64,000 nt of DNA from Bombus terrestris (Eukaryota > Arthropoda > Insecta > Hymenoptera > Apidae): assembly GCF_910591885.1 (NCBI RefSeq), contig NC_063283.1, positions 10,959,001-11,023,000 on the forward strand, written 5' to 3'. This document shows, piece by piece, positions 13,201 to 25,700 of this stretch (positions are counted from its first letter, which is position 1; each line of letters opens with the position of its first letter). The notes beneath the pieces are model-generated. The model did no database searches, had not been told where the DNA came from, and saw only the letters and a list, made by a program, of their open reading frames with translations. Position numbers and translations under genes: made by a program.

Positions 13201-16200
13201 GACCGGAGACAATATTAAATTTGATTCCATTGAAGGCAAGTAATTCTATATGAACCGGATTATGCTAAGAAAGGGAAACTTTATTTTATAACTACAGTAA
13301 TATAAATCTCTATTCTATAGGTATCGGACAATGCGATTAATTTAAAAAGAACTTGGCTACTACCATTACTGAAAGATTGCGTGCTAGGTGGATCACTTAC
13401 TTTCTTCATGGAAATATTACTACCTATCGTTGCATTGTGCGAGTAAGTATTTTAATCTATCTTTATTATAAGTGTATAAATTATCTTATATTGATATTTT
13501 TAATGATAATTATACTCAATTTTAGAAAAAAAGCAACCGAACCTGTAGGCGGCAAAACTTACGAATTTCTCGTTTGCCAAATCTGGGCTATTTTACCAAG
13601 TATATGCAACAACGCTACTGATGTGAAAGATAATTTCAAGGTATATATCAGAGATAAATATAAAAGATATAGTATCAAGTATCCATGAGATAACTTTTAT
13701 CTTGTTTAGAATATAGCTAGACTGTTAGGAACAAATTTAAATGAGAGAAAGAATTTAAGGATGTCGATAATGTCTGCCTTACGAAGATTAATAACGAAAG
13801 CAGTCGAAGACGACAAAAAAGAAGATATACACGAACTAGCTAGATTTGCAAAGAATTATTTACCATTGTTTTTAAATCTATACACTACTAAGCCACTTGG
13901 AACTGACGAAGAAGGACAACGCTTTGCTACATATGATACAATAAGGGTAATTTGTGAATAGAAGGAGTAATTTTCTTTAAAGAGATTAACTAATATTTTG
14001 TACAATTACAGGTGTATCTTACAATTACGGATAAGGAATTGGTACACGAATTATTCGATCGTGCGTTATTTAAGTTAAAAGAACCTGATATCGACGATTT
14101 TTTCAAAGAAAGTATTCACGATATAATAAGATTATTTATTAATTATACTGACATTAACAGATTAAAGACGTTTTACGATATGAGTGTACCTCTTCTTAAA
14201 GAAATTTCTAAAACCAAGGAACAGAAGAAAGCATATAGGTAATTTTTTTAATATATTTGGAATTACATATTTTAATTATCTTTTCTGCAAAAACAAAAAT
14301 TATTTTTTGCTTGTATGTTCTTTCAGGTTTTTAGAAGAGATATGTGGCAGTGAGAAGGAAACATGTAAAGAGTTTGTAGTTCAATACAGACGGGAGATAC
14401 AAAAATTATTAATATCCTCAGCTACTGAAGTCGCAAAACCAAGCAGAGGAGTAAGTGCTAACTTATAAACGTTGTTCCATAATATCAATTTCTTATGAAA
14501 AGTTTAACAAATAAGCCTTACTCATCTTTTTTTAATTAGGCACGATTAAGATGCTTAATTCATCTGATCAAAATTCATCCACAACTTGAGAAAACTAAAT
14601 TCTTAGAAGCCATTGTGCCCGAAGCAGTAATCTATTTAAAAGATTTAAATACGAAATGTCGAACTTCTGCATATCAACTTTTAAACACTATTGCCGAGAA
14701 ATTTCTACAAAATCCTACAAATCTTAAAGAATATGTTAATATGCTCATGGTTGGTTTGAGTGGTGCGATAGAAAATATACAAAAGTATTGTACCGCATCC
14801 TTGCTGGCACTTTCCTCTATCACTTATCATTACAACGGTACAGTTTATTTCAAACTAAAGTTAAAATAAATATTTCGTATAAAAATAAGTAATAGCATAT
14901 TAAAAATATTACAACAGGATCTTTAGGTATAGAGACAGTTAAAGAAATCTTGGGACAAGCTTGTATTTTTGTTACAAGTCCGACGAGAGAAATTGCAGAA
15001 GCCGCATTGGCATATATCAAAGTCTATATTACTGTGATACCATCTCATATTGCTGCTTCGAATTTAAAATTGTTGGTTAGTAACAAAGGTGTTTAATTAA
15101 TAACAATAAAAGATTAGTAACAAAATCCCATATAGTTCAATAAAAAAGCGAATTAATGAATTTGCAGATAGACGGTTTATGTGCAATGAACGATGACTGC
15201 CATAGGCATTTCAGACAAAAAGTACGAGATATTCTAGTAAAGTTAATAAGAAAATATGGAATGGAAACAATTTCTGGCATGATTCCAGCTTCTAATGCGA
15301 TGTTACATAAGAGATTGAAAAATATGAATAAGGCAGAAGAAGCAAAGAAAAAGAAAAATGAATTGAGGAAATTGAAAAAACAAGAAAATGACGAGGATAC
15401 TGAATTCAGTGCAAAGAGAAAACCTAAAAGGTAACTTTGTATTTTACTTTAAACGAAATTTTTCTTAAACTGAAACAGCTCTATAATCTTTATTAAAATT
15501 CAGTATGGAAGAAATATTGGCGGATAGCGATGATGAGTTCGATGAAGATATGGACAATGAAGAGTCAAGGAAAAAGAAGAAAAGAACATCGCGAAAGGAA
15601 GCCTGGATTCATGAGAATGAAGAGATTGTTGATCTCGTTGATCCTGCGGCTGCTCGAAATATATCAAGTAAGTCTAGATATTTTTTAAAATTCGATTAGT
15701 CGAAGTTGGAATTAAATTTACAAAATAATTTTTTAGCAACGCAACCTACAGTCGCTATAAATTCAAAAATAGCAGCTATAAAACGGAAAGATCGTGAATT
15801 TAAGACTACATCTGATGGTCGTCTTATTATCACAGTAGATAATGAAAAAGATAATGAACCAGAACCCAAGAGAAAGAAGAAATCTGCACTTTTGTTGCAC
15901 AGTGATTCAGAAGACGATTATGGTAAGAATACATAATTGTAGAAAGATGTAAAGTAATTCAAAGAAACGAATGAACGAAGTCAATGAATTTTTATGTTAC
16001 ATGATCAGAAGATGATGTTCAGTCTGTAGCTATGTCGCAAGCAATGGATAAAAAACGTAAATATAGCGATAGTTATGATAACATTAGCGTAAGGAGTGGA
16101 TCCACATTGAAGTATCAAGGTATAATAGTAATATATAATCTATAGTAAATTTTGGTCTGTTGTTTAATAATCATAATTTTGGTATCCATAGCAGGAGGGT

Positions 16201-16519
16201 CTGGAATACATCGACCATTGAAAAAATCAAGAACGGAATATATACCAGGAGCAGAATATAAAGCATCAAAGGCTGGAGGTGATGTTAAAAGGAAAGGAAA
16301 ACCAGATCCATATGCTTATGTACCTCTGTCAAGAGCAGCATTAAACAAAAGGTAAATAATGATACCATGAACTTTGATTTAAATTAAAGATATGCATCGA
16401 ATTGATTTATTTTTATCTTTAGAAAAAAGAAGAAGAATGCGAGTAAATTTCAGAACATTATTAAAGGAGCGAAGAAAGGTGCGAAAATTGGAATGAAGCA
16501 AAGGAAAAACTAAAGTATA
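10250..16519 (+). CDS. RRP12-like ribosome biogenesis protein (23 exons, 1297 aa)
   Basis: RRP12 is a HEAT/ARM-repeat nucleolar protein of the NUC173 family needed for 18S rRNA maturation and pre-ribosome export. Exons: 10250-10385, 10473-10650, 10763-10889, 11583-11765, 11849-12008, 12094-12266, 12336-12571, 12655-12822, 12893-13001, 13071-13235, 13321-13442, 13526-13640, 13710-13946, 14012-14238, 14327-14450, 14540-14837, 14918-15075, 15168-15430, 15504-15667, 15737-15922, 16009-16119, 16195-16351, 16423-16519. All phases join, giving 3894 nt. Family landmarks are the N-terminal MGKLG and KRWPKG words, TEYFAAL across the exon 3/4 junction, KPKLRKSAQHG, AKFCI, QIITALYDY, and a C-terminal tail of acidic and lysine-rich blocks ending in a basic stretch. 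The length is close to that of human RRP12. Intron 3 carries a piggyBac-like element, intron 10 is GC-AG, and exon 22 has a tandem acceptor. Poly(A) signal at 16735. Confidence 0.96.
10911..11541. mobile_element. piggyBac-like non-autonomous element in RRP12 intron 3
   Basis: The element is bounded by TTAA at 10911-10914 and 11538-11541, the target duplication typical of piggyBac. The ends are inverted repeats: CTCTTTGCGGACG after the left TTAA and CCCTTTGCGAACG on the reverse strand after the right one, 11 of 13 bases matching. A subterminal CTGCTCGAG is also shared in inverted orientation. Removing the element with one TTAA leaves a 66-bp intron, normal for this gene. On the minus strand around 11080-11150 there is an acidic Ser/Asp-rich reading frame reminiscent of the transposase N-terminus, interrupted by stops, so this looks like an internally deleted, decayed copy. 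Confidence 0.8.
13234..13239 (+). other. GC-AG intron donor in RRP12 (intron 10)
   Basis: Exon 10 ends at 13235 and the intron starts with GCAAGT, so the junction reads AG|GCAAGT, the classical strong context for GC donors. The next exon at 13321 follows TATAG and continues in phase 0. A nearby GTAATT would shift the frame, so the GC donor is the one that keeps the protein intact. Confidence 0.8.
16189..16194 (+). other. Tandem NAGNAG acceptor of RRP12 exon 22
   Basis: The sequence TAGCAG gives two acceptors three bases apart, so exon 22 can start at 16192 or 16195. Both keep the frame and differ by one alanine codon. The gene model uses the second. Confidence 0.6.
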
Positions 16520-17057
16520 ATATAGCATAGAAATATTTTCAAAAACTATGCTTTTGTGGCATGAGTCTCTAATTACGATTAGGTTTCACTGGTTATAAAT
16601 TTGTACATACATAAAATACATGATATAAAGATGTACAAGAAATGACACTGAATTAAAAATCTGTGATGATTTATAACATATGTGGATTAATATATTAACA
16701 GATAAACACTTGAGAAATTGATATATTGTTTGAAAATAAAGTGACTGTCACAGAGCAAGAGAATTCCTATATTACTATTTATTTGTCTTATGCAATCTGT
16801 TGACTAAAAATTAGCGCTTACAAAAAGATCCTTTTACACAGGTGGTTTAATTTATTGTATATTTCCGCAGAACAAATATTGAAATCCTTACAACTGATAC
16901 AAAATAACTTACAAATAATTATATTAATATAGGGACTGGTCTTTTTTTTAAAAGAAATTAATTATATGATCCTTAATAAGTGCCTATAATTAAGCACTTC
17001 TATTAAGCTAAAAGTATTTAAATATTTATGTAAACAGAAACTCACGTTTCTTTTGCA
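16520..17057. terminator. Convergent 3' ends of RRP12 and GLRX3
   Basis: This is the 3' untranslated DNA shared by two tail-to-tail genes. The RRP12 poly(A) signal AATAAA lies at 16735-16740. On the minus strand AATAAA signals lie at 16851-16856 and 16778-16783. If the distal minus-strand signal is used, the two transcripts come within about 40 bp of each other or overlap. Confidence 0.55.
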
Positions 17058-18082
17058 TTAGCTCTTCTTAGGCAACATGCTTTCCAGCTCTCCAGATTCG
17101 TTCATTTCTTTTACAATATCCAATCCTCCAATGAGCTCTCCATTCACATATAATTGAGGATACGTTGGCCAATCACTAAATTTTTTAAGTCCTTCTCTAA
17201 CATCGTTATCTTGTAAAATATCAAACGTCTGGTAATCTGTCTTACAAGAATCTAAAATAGAGACTATTGTTCTAGAAAATCCACAACGTGGAGTGGTAGG
17301 AGATCCTTTCATGAAAAGCATACAGGGCGCTTGATTTATTAATTTCTTTAGTCTTTCTTCGAGTTTTTCTTTAGGTTTACATGTATCAAACGAAATAGAA
17401 TCTTTATTGGTCAATAATTGGCGTTTAATTTTCTCTGCTATAGCTGCAGGATTAGCTCCATCAATTCTATCGACTATGGTGTCATTTCTTGTGAGAACAA
17501 CTGTTGGTACTGCGCTGATACCAGCTTTCAAGGATACATCAGGTATTTTTTCAGCTTCAATCTTGGCGAACCTAACCCCCTGATACTCGGCCAGTTTGCT
17601 CATTTCCTCGATCACATCATTTATTTGCGAACACTGATCGGCCCAGGATGCGTAGAAATGAATGACAGAAAGATCTTGTGACCTGACACGACAAACGAAC
17701 ACGACCTTGAAACTGACTTAGCAACTTCCCTAGTTTATCACAGAATTACATCGATAAAAAATTCTGACTTGTGAACTTTTTCACATCGAATGAAAATAAT
17801 ATAAAGTTGTAGTTATCTTTTGTTATATTACAATATTTAATCTATTTCATCATAAAAGTAAAAATAGAAAATATTTTCTTAATATTTTCTACTTTGAACA
17901 ATATTTCGAGACAAATTGAATTGAGATTAACTGAATCTTTTATACAATAATATGTTAAACAATGAATGATATTCATCGACTAGGTTATATTGTTTCTAGA
18001 AACTGAATTACTTATTATTTAGAATTACTCACTTGACGTAATTCTTGTATTCTTGTTCAGAATTAAGATTAGTGATAGACAT
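17058..18082 (-). CDS. Glutaredoxin-3 (PICOT-type), 2 exons, 224 aa
   Basis: GLRX3 is a monothiol multidomain glutaredoxin that binds [2Fe-2S] clusters with glutathione and serves cytosolic iron-sulfur trafficking. Exon 1 is 18082-18033 (50 nt, starting MSITNLNSEQ) and exon 2 is 17682-17058. The join at GTGAGT and CAG gives VKSQDLSVIHFYASW, the expected start of the thioredoxin-like domain. In that domain the usual CGPC site is replaced by WADQCSQ, as in PICOT proteins, so it should not be redox active. The glutaredoxin domain has the monothiol site CGFS, the WPTYPQLYV motif and GGLDIVKEM. There is only one glutaredoxin domain, against two in mammals; to my knowledge the fly protein also has one. 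A continuous reading frame starting at 17702 would give a false N-terminus. Confidence 0.95.
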
Positions 18083-19735
18083 CCTGTCACTTTTTGTGTA
18101 ATTGATAAACACGCGATAATATTATCAGGAAATATTTTGCAAATTCGTTTATTCAGTACAACAGCTTCTGCGCAACTTTTAACACCGCTTTTATAAACGT
18201 TTTATATTCACAAATGCGAAACTACCGCGACTGTGCAGTACTTCGCCAATCCTCTACATTCTATAGTATAATAGTTCTACTACACATGGTATTCTACAAC
18301 AAACTTCATTAAATTATTTTAATAATTTGTGAACAATACTAATTTATGGCTTAATTATTATCGAATTATCTCTGTTATTTGACGAATAAAATAAATTGAA
18401 ATGTTGTTAAGGAAATTATATGTATGTATACTAATTTTTGTTTGGATCTTCAATAAAAAAACACATATTATTTAAATTTAAATAATTTAGAAAACATTTA
18501 ATCCAATATAAAAGATATAACATTTTTTTTATGAAAATAGAACGAAGTGACAAATGTATTACACATTGTGAACTGACTTTAAGTCACTGATTCTCAACCG
18601 AAAGGTAATATAAACAAGAATTTATTCTATAATTTATTCCATGGTCATATAAGATCTTGACGTTCATATACCGAAACCTAGGGAAAATCTAGAAATTGAG
18701 TATTGACTAGTTATAAAAAATCAATGTGGAAAACAAAAAGTTCTGTGCATGCGTGACATGCTATGAATGCTTTAGATGGAGACAGAGACGCTCTACTTAT
18801 CTCTGTCTGTCTCGCAAGAACACGGACTTTGTTGATCTTTCAATGTTGATTTTTCGCGGCTAGATACGACTCAGTTTTCGGGCAGTTTTCCCTAATGAGT
18901 GTGCAGATCTGTTTATATAATCATGGTTTATCCAATGGGACGAGTCGGAAGAGGTACATAAAATTACGTAATCAAAATCTAGGGGAAACAAAAATTCAAT
19001 TCATAGTTTATAACACATATAAAATGAAAAACTATTTTACCAAACATTAATTCCCCAATAAATATATCTCTCTAAAATGTTAACTGTAATAACCTGCAAA
19101 AAAGCTATGCAACGATATTGAAGAACGTACTATGATAAATCGTAGTATAACTTGACTTTTACTTGGTCAAGCAGTACAGTAATGTTCCATTAATTGTTCA
19201 AGTGAATGGAATAATTATATGTGCAGTTATGGAAAAAAATACATTTCTAAGAAATCCCAAGTATTTCTCCCTTTATTTAGATAGTAAAAATTTGCCCACA
19301 AAAGGAATTTAAAAAACTAGTAAGTATAACAATGGTCACTTAAAGAAACAAGAAGCCAGTTTGTCATTAAACATTTGTCATTAAACATTACCGACTTTCG
19401 TTCAGTAACTCTCGAAATATCGTAAGGGAGAAATTCCGTAATCTGAGAACCACTGGTACCAGATCGTATCGGATAAAGCAGGTGCACCATAAGAAAGTGA
19501 CCAATCGGAATGACGATGGCTAGCTCGTCATACGGATGTATGAGATAGTCGTCAATGGACGTTAGTAGAACGGGGTGGGGCAGGGGAGGAAATACGAAAC
19601 AGCGAGGGTTGTCAAGAGTCAAGACTCAAGACTCAAGACACCTCGCCCACAAAAACCAGATGCCAGATGCAGATGCGACTGGACGGTGAACACGTGCGAC
19701 GCTTTTTTGTCACGGTCGCGTGAACACGCGGTGCA
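18083..19735. promoter_or_regulatory. Divergent intergenic region, GLRX3 / SAM-SH2 adaptor
   Basis: The two genes start head to head about 1.65 kb apart. The DNA is AT-rich near GLRX3 and GC-richer from about 19420 to 19735 before the adaptor start. No core promoter element can be assigned with confidence. The small reading frames on either strand near 19320-19820 are chance, apart from the adaptor first exon. Confidence 0.5.
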
Positions 19736-22700
19736 ATGTTCAAAAAGTTGTCGCGAAGTGACGCCCTTGAGGACATATCGAATTGGAGCACCAATGATGT
19801 GTTGTGCCTACTTCGAAAGGTAAGTAAACTCTGATTCAGTGAAAAGTCATCTTTAAAATTGTCAGTGGCGAATTGATTGACACGAACTCGATACCGAAAT
19901 CTCAGACGAATTCGTAGAATATAGTCATAAGAAGGATTGGAATAATTATAATATTTATAATTTAAAAACTTAAATATTTTCTATTAATAACGAGTTTCAT
20001 TTCAGTATGTTTTATCCAATGTTTACAATAAATGATTCGATAAGACCCTGCGTATATAATTTGTCGTTACGTTTCGTAAACGATAAATATATAGCAAAAG
20101 CAAAGTGTTAATGTACGTTGAATTATTTGTGTAAATCGGTAGATAGGGAAACGATCAATAAACATGTGTTTTTTCCCCTTCGTGACGTCTCAGAACGGGT
20201 TAGTTCACCTTACACTGCCTGTCACACTGCATGACACATTAAGAATATCAAAGTTCGCATATGAAACACATGTGTACAAACAGTGGTTTACGTGCGTATT
20301 TTTAACTAATACGGAATGAGTATATGAGGTTCACATTCAACGTTATAAGTACTTTCTTTTTATTGTCATAAAGTCATGCGACTAGAATACAAAAAGTCAC
20401 TGAAACTCGTGTGAACATGATCGAGCAACGAAAGTATACCGACCGAGTATACCATTCAAAAGCAAACACTTCGATTCTAAACTAAAGTTACACGACCTAC
20501 TGGATAAAATATCCAACATGGTAATGTAATCACAAAATAAGACGATAATGTAATTTTCAATCAGAACACATAGAGTATTCGCGTTATTAGTTATGTAATG
20601 TAACTTTCAATGAGGACACATAGAGTATTCACGTTATTAGTTGACAGCATTTTCATCGTAAATGTTAAATTTGTGATATTTTATTTTAGTATCTTTGAAC
20701 TGTATTGTGTTGTAAGTCGTACTTGTTCTAATGTATAAGGAAATATAAGAAATATTATAATTGTCAATTTTAAAATATTTATGGTTTTTCTATTGCATGA
20801 AAATAATAGGATATTAAAAAATCTATTCGTCGTATCACGTACAAAAAGTAGTGAAACTTGCTTTCTCTAACTTTCTCAAAAATGTATCACTTACGAGGAA
20901 AACGAAGGAAATTAATAGAACGAACATCGCGTACACGTATCTATTATATTATATTTCATTGAACTTCGCGCGATAAATTCAAAAGCTGAAGCCAGACAAC
21001 GTAGGACACGCGTTTATTTCAATAGAAGATTCAATAGATGCAACGCTAGAATTAACATGATCGAAGAATTTAAGCTGTCATATACACGTGTACAAGACTA
21101 AACTTGGTAAAATTCTGAGAAATATGTCGTATCGATTTTAGTCAATTCAAACAGTAGTACAATAACGCACAAACAATAAAGTAACGATAGTTTGCATATA
21201 GAGTGCATCCTCTAATTATAAGATTAAATATTTTTCAGCTATTTCTGTTCATTATTCTGTTCATATTCTGTTCATTTGTAAAGAAATGTTTTGAAGAAAA
21301 GATAGTCAGTTTCCGATCTGTCACACATTTGGTTATTAACAATTCTTCAAAAATGTTTGTTTCAATAAAAAATCAAGGTCAATCACCTTGACCCTTTTAA
21401 AATGGCATCATATATTTTAGATTTGAAGAAAGGTGGCCTTGACTTTTTCTCGAAAAAAGAAATTTTGAAAATGTGTAACAGACGGAAAACTGACTAATTT
21501 TTGCAAACATTTTGTAAACATTTCCTTGATATATTATCGGAAATATGTGAAAAATGGTGGTTTAAGAAAATGAAAAAAGAGGATACGCTCTGTATATTTA
21601 ACTGGTTTGCTTTATCGTCGCGATGTAAATATTTGCACAAGATACATGTGTGCTGCTTATCGCTTTATCAGCGATGCACGTTCTGTTTGATAGAACGAGT
21701 TATCCTTGTTTTTGCAGAATGGCCTGCAGGAGTGCTGTAAAGCCATCACAAAACGGCAGGTCGATGGCGACGAGCTGCTGGTAAGGAAGGTCTTCCTATA
21801 CAGTTTCTTTTCTTTTCTTTTCATTCACGCCTCGTTGATTAACATCTGTGCCATCTATAGCTACGTTGATACAATGGTACATCGATAACTACTTATACGG
21901 ATTGATGTATAAACGTTTATAAACATAATGAGTTCGTTTATCACGAACTTTTAAATCCTCAAATCAAATTAACTTTTAATCGATTAAGATTATCGCGTCT
22001 CAGTAAAATGCAAATAAAGAAGATATCACCAAAACTTTTTTTCATAGAGACGATTGTTGAAAAAAATAAGCGAAAGACATTTGTAGTGGTTGACTTGTAA
22101 AAATATTTTACGAATATATTGCACATGTACGTTTTTTAAACATTTTGAAACTTCATCATGTCTGTCATGATCATATTACCAAAGTTTGAAATAAATCTGG
22201 ATGTACATGTATACATTTAGAAATTGCAAGATATTTGACACAGGTATATACATATTATATAGATACAGATACATATAGATATTTAAATTTCAAATTATTC
22301 GCTACATTAACAAATCTCGATATCTCGATATCAAAAGATCATCTGTAATTAATTTTTTACCATATACTGTAGGTGTTTCGCGTTTCGCCAATTAATACTC
22401 CAATTAATAGAAACTCGAATATTAGTTTACACTTTTTTTTTAAATCGTACAATGCAAAGAAAAAGAAATATCTAGCCTGTTGAATAAAGAGAAAATGCGT
22501 GTACAATGCAGCGAGCGTCGAGCGGTTTCATTCATAATTCGTGTCGTTATTTCGTTTCCAACCGGCGCGTGCTCTCTTATACTCTTCTTAATTAATTGTA
22601 ATTATTCCAGCACTTGACGGAAGGGAAGCTGGCGTTGTGGAAGAGTGATCTCACGCGTCCATTGATATGGTAAGAGAACGAAATATCAGACGTGTCTTAT

Positions 22701-25700
22701 TTCTTCGTGAAAAATGGTGGAACAGCGTGAACTTGTTCCCGTGACCAAGTAGAATCCCGAAGCTCCGTGTCACGGTCTAACGGTTCTTCTCTACGAATCA
22801 TCTTCCCGAGACACACCTTCGAATCGTGATCCGATCCAGTCGTGATCCACGATTTATCAGAGGACTCTATTCTGGATAACTCGAAGATTTTCCGGACCAG
22901 TGATTTTATTGATTCGTGAAATCTATAAAATAAAATCACTCTGCTTACTTAAAATCACTTAGCTTACTTATTGCATGTAATCGAAATTGGAAATGCAAAT
23001 ACTTCCATTCTGGACTTTCTATATTTTTGAATACTTAGAAAATAGTAAAGTCAATGTTATATTTAACATTCATGAATATTAGTTTATTTACGATAGAACG
23101 TAATCAAATTAACGTATCTATTGTATTTCCATAATTTGAAATGCTCGAGTCTATTTTTTATTATCAAAAGTATAGGTGTAACGTGAAACGCAAACAAATA
23201 CGATAGCGGATAGAATTCACGAATAACTGTACTCTCTCATCAATTATTTTGATTAGAATTTCTTATTCGAAAACTGCAATAAGTTGCAATTTTACTTGAT
23301 ACAGAAAAGCTCCTGTGACCATTCTGCTTCACCTTACAATTGGTTAAAACGCTTCGTCTAACATTTTACTTATTTCTCAAGATGTCTTAAAATATTTTGC
23401 GTTTTCTGCATTTCTTCTCTTTTTTTTCTTTGCTTTTAAGTATAGATATATTGTACAGCTTGAAATAATGGCTAAATATTTTAAATTGAAGAAAGAAATA
23501 CAAAAACTGTAGAAAAAAGTAATAAAAGTTTAAACTAAATACTTTAGTTTTCTTGAATGTTTCGATATGGTAGATAGAATATTTTAACTGCATAACGAGG
23601 GCAGCAATATTATGAGTCAGCATGTAGAAAAATTCACGTGTTTCTGAATCAGCATTACGGATATAAGGGTTATTAGGTACCAAGCAATAATTTATAGAGA
23701 AAACAATAGAATTTGACGACATAGGTCGATGAAAAAGGAAAAGAATTGAAAGTGAAATGTTAGTGCGTTAACGCAACGTTGATCGATGAATCGTTAATTC
23801 TGGTAAAAAGAAAATGTGAAACTTGAAATCGAAAGAATGATGCAGGTGTTAAGACGTGCGTTCTACTTCCATTCTATTGTTGAATTTCGCATGAACAGAA
23901 GAGTTGTATCGTCATTAGATACTGTATTTAACAGGTTCTAACTATATATACGCTGAGGTTGAATTGTTTGCATTTTATCGATATTAGAATAGCTATTCGA
24001 ATGAGCAATTCTAAGCATCGCGGTGGCTTGAGTCGGTGAAAAATTTGGCGAGCGACGATGCTATAGAAAGCGTTGCGGGACACAGTATGCATACTGAGCG
24101 GAAGGTTCAATGGCTCGGCGAAAATCGTAATACATATGGCACGGCTAGCACTTCCGAAGGCCATGCTAACAAGACAGTATGGCTCCGATTATACAAACCG
24201 GTGCCATAAGTGCGTAATTCTATCGTGTGGGACGCCCTCGATCATCCAATATCGTCACTGACGCCACAAAATTTATTATCTTCTTTTATTAAGGAAATTC
24301 CACTTGACAACAACACGACTGTTAACGCAGCGACATTACCATGCTACTTCTAATAATAATTAGAAGATAACGTTTCTAGAAAATTCGGATGGCGTAGAAC
24401 ATAGACGTTAAAAGCTACGATATTTAATATCATTGCAACAGCATTTGATATCGTTCGTGCGAAAGAGTCTGATCAGATATTTCTGGCTAATTTTAAATGC
24501 ATTGATTTAGCCATTATTTCTACGTTTAATATAACACGTTACCACGTGGTGTAATATATAATTTATGGATTGTTCGGAACAATTGAAAGATTCTTCTCCG
24601 TGTCATTTTAATTTTTATATCCATTATTTGTCTACGTATCTTTTTTCTAACAATTGCCTCAAAGTCAACCTTTATCGCATAATACGAATAAGATGTATTT
24701 ATGTCCGATGTTAGTTAAAGTTTTTCTGCTCTCTGATCTCTCCTCTTAGACAAAAACTTGGAAAATTAAAGAAGGTCGTTGTATCTACTTGTCTATTAAA
24801 GACTTCAGTTATACGATCCTTCGATTACTCTAAACAGTATATAAATAACAAATTGTATCATTCGAAACATTTATTAATTGTTTAGGAGTCTCTTGACATT
24901 CGTGGAGGAAGTAAAGAAGACACCTGAAAAATTCGTAGAAGAAAAGATACTCGAGATTCAATCGAACGAGGACCCCTTAAGCGACACCGGATCCTGGGGG
25001 ACCGACTTCGAAGACGAAGCAAACGAGGAAAATACCTTAGCAGAAACTCAAAAAGTTTCTCGATCAAATTATGGAGCCAAAAGTAACAACCATAAAGAAA
25101 ATAACGTGGACCTTAAACAAGAAGATGTCCGAGCAAAGGAAGCAAGGTCTAGGCAAGAGGAAGAAGGAACTTACGCCAATTGTGGTCCCATGCAGAATGA
25201 CGAGAGCACGTATGCAAATTGTCAGGAGACAAGCACTGTGCCATTAAAGAATACGTCCAGATTGCATAGCCAAATGGAAAAGTCTCTGGCCGAGCAACTT
25301 AAAGAACAATTAGAATTTAGAAATACCAAAAAGCCGATGGCAGTACCGAAGTCTGAAGCATTGAAAGGAAAAAACGTGGAGGTCTCAGCTCTGAATGTTA
25401 CTCAACCCCGGAAATCGTTTCTGCATAATGCGTCGAAAACCAGGACGAACAACTCTAATCAGAGTTAGTAAAGATTATATTAGTAAGAAAAGAAAAAGAT
25501 CACGAAGCTTTCAATCTTCAATCGTATATTTAGCATCACTGGTTAGCGTTTTTTTAAACAGTGAAAAAGAAAGAAAAGATTATAGTCGTGAAATTCGTAA
25601 ATTCGTGAAATGATTCTGGCGTTCTATCGTTCTTTAAAATTAATCAAAGGTTAAAAATCATTGAATCGTATCTCTTTATGATGTCCTTTTATCCAAGATG

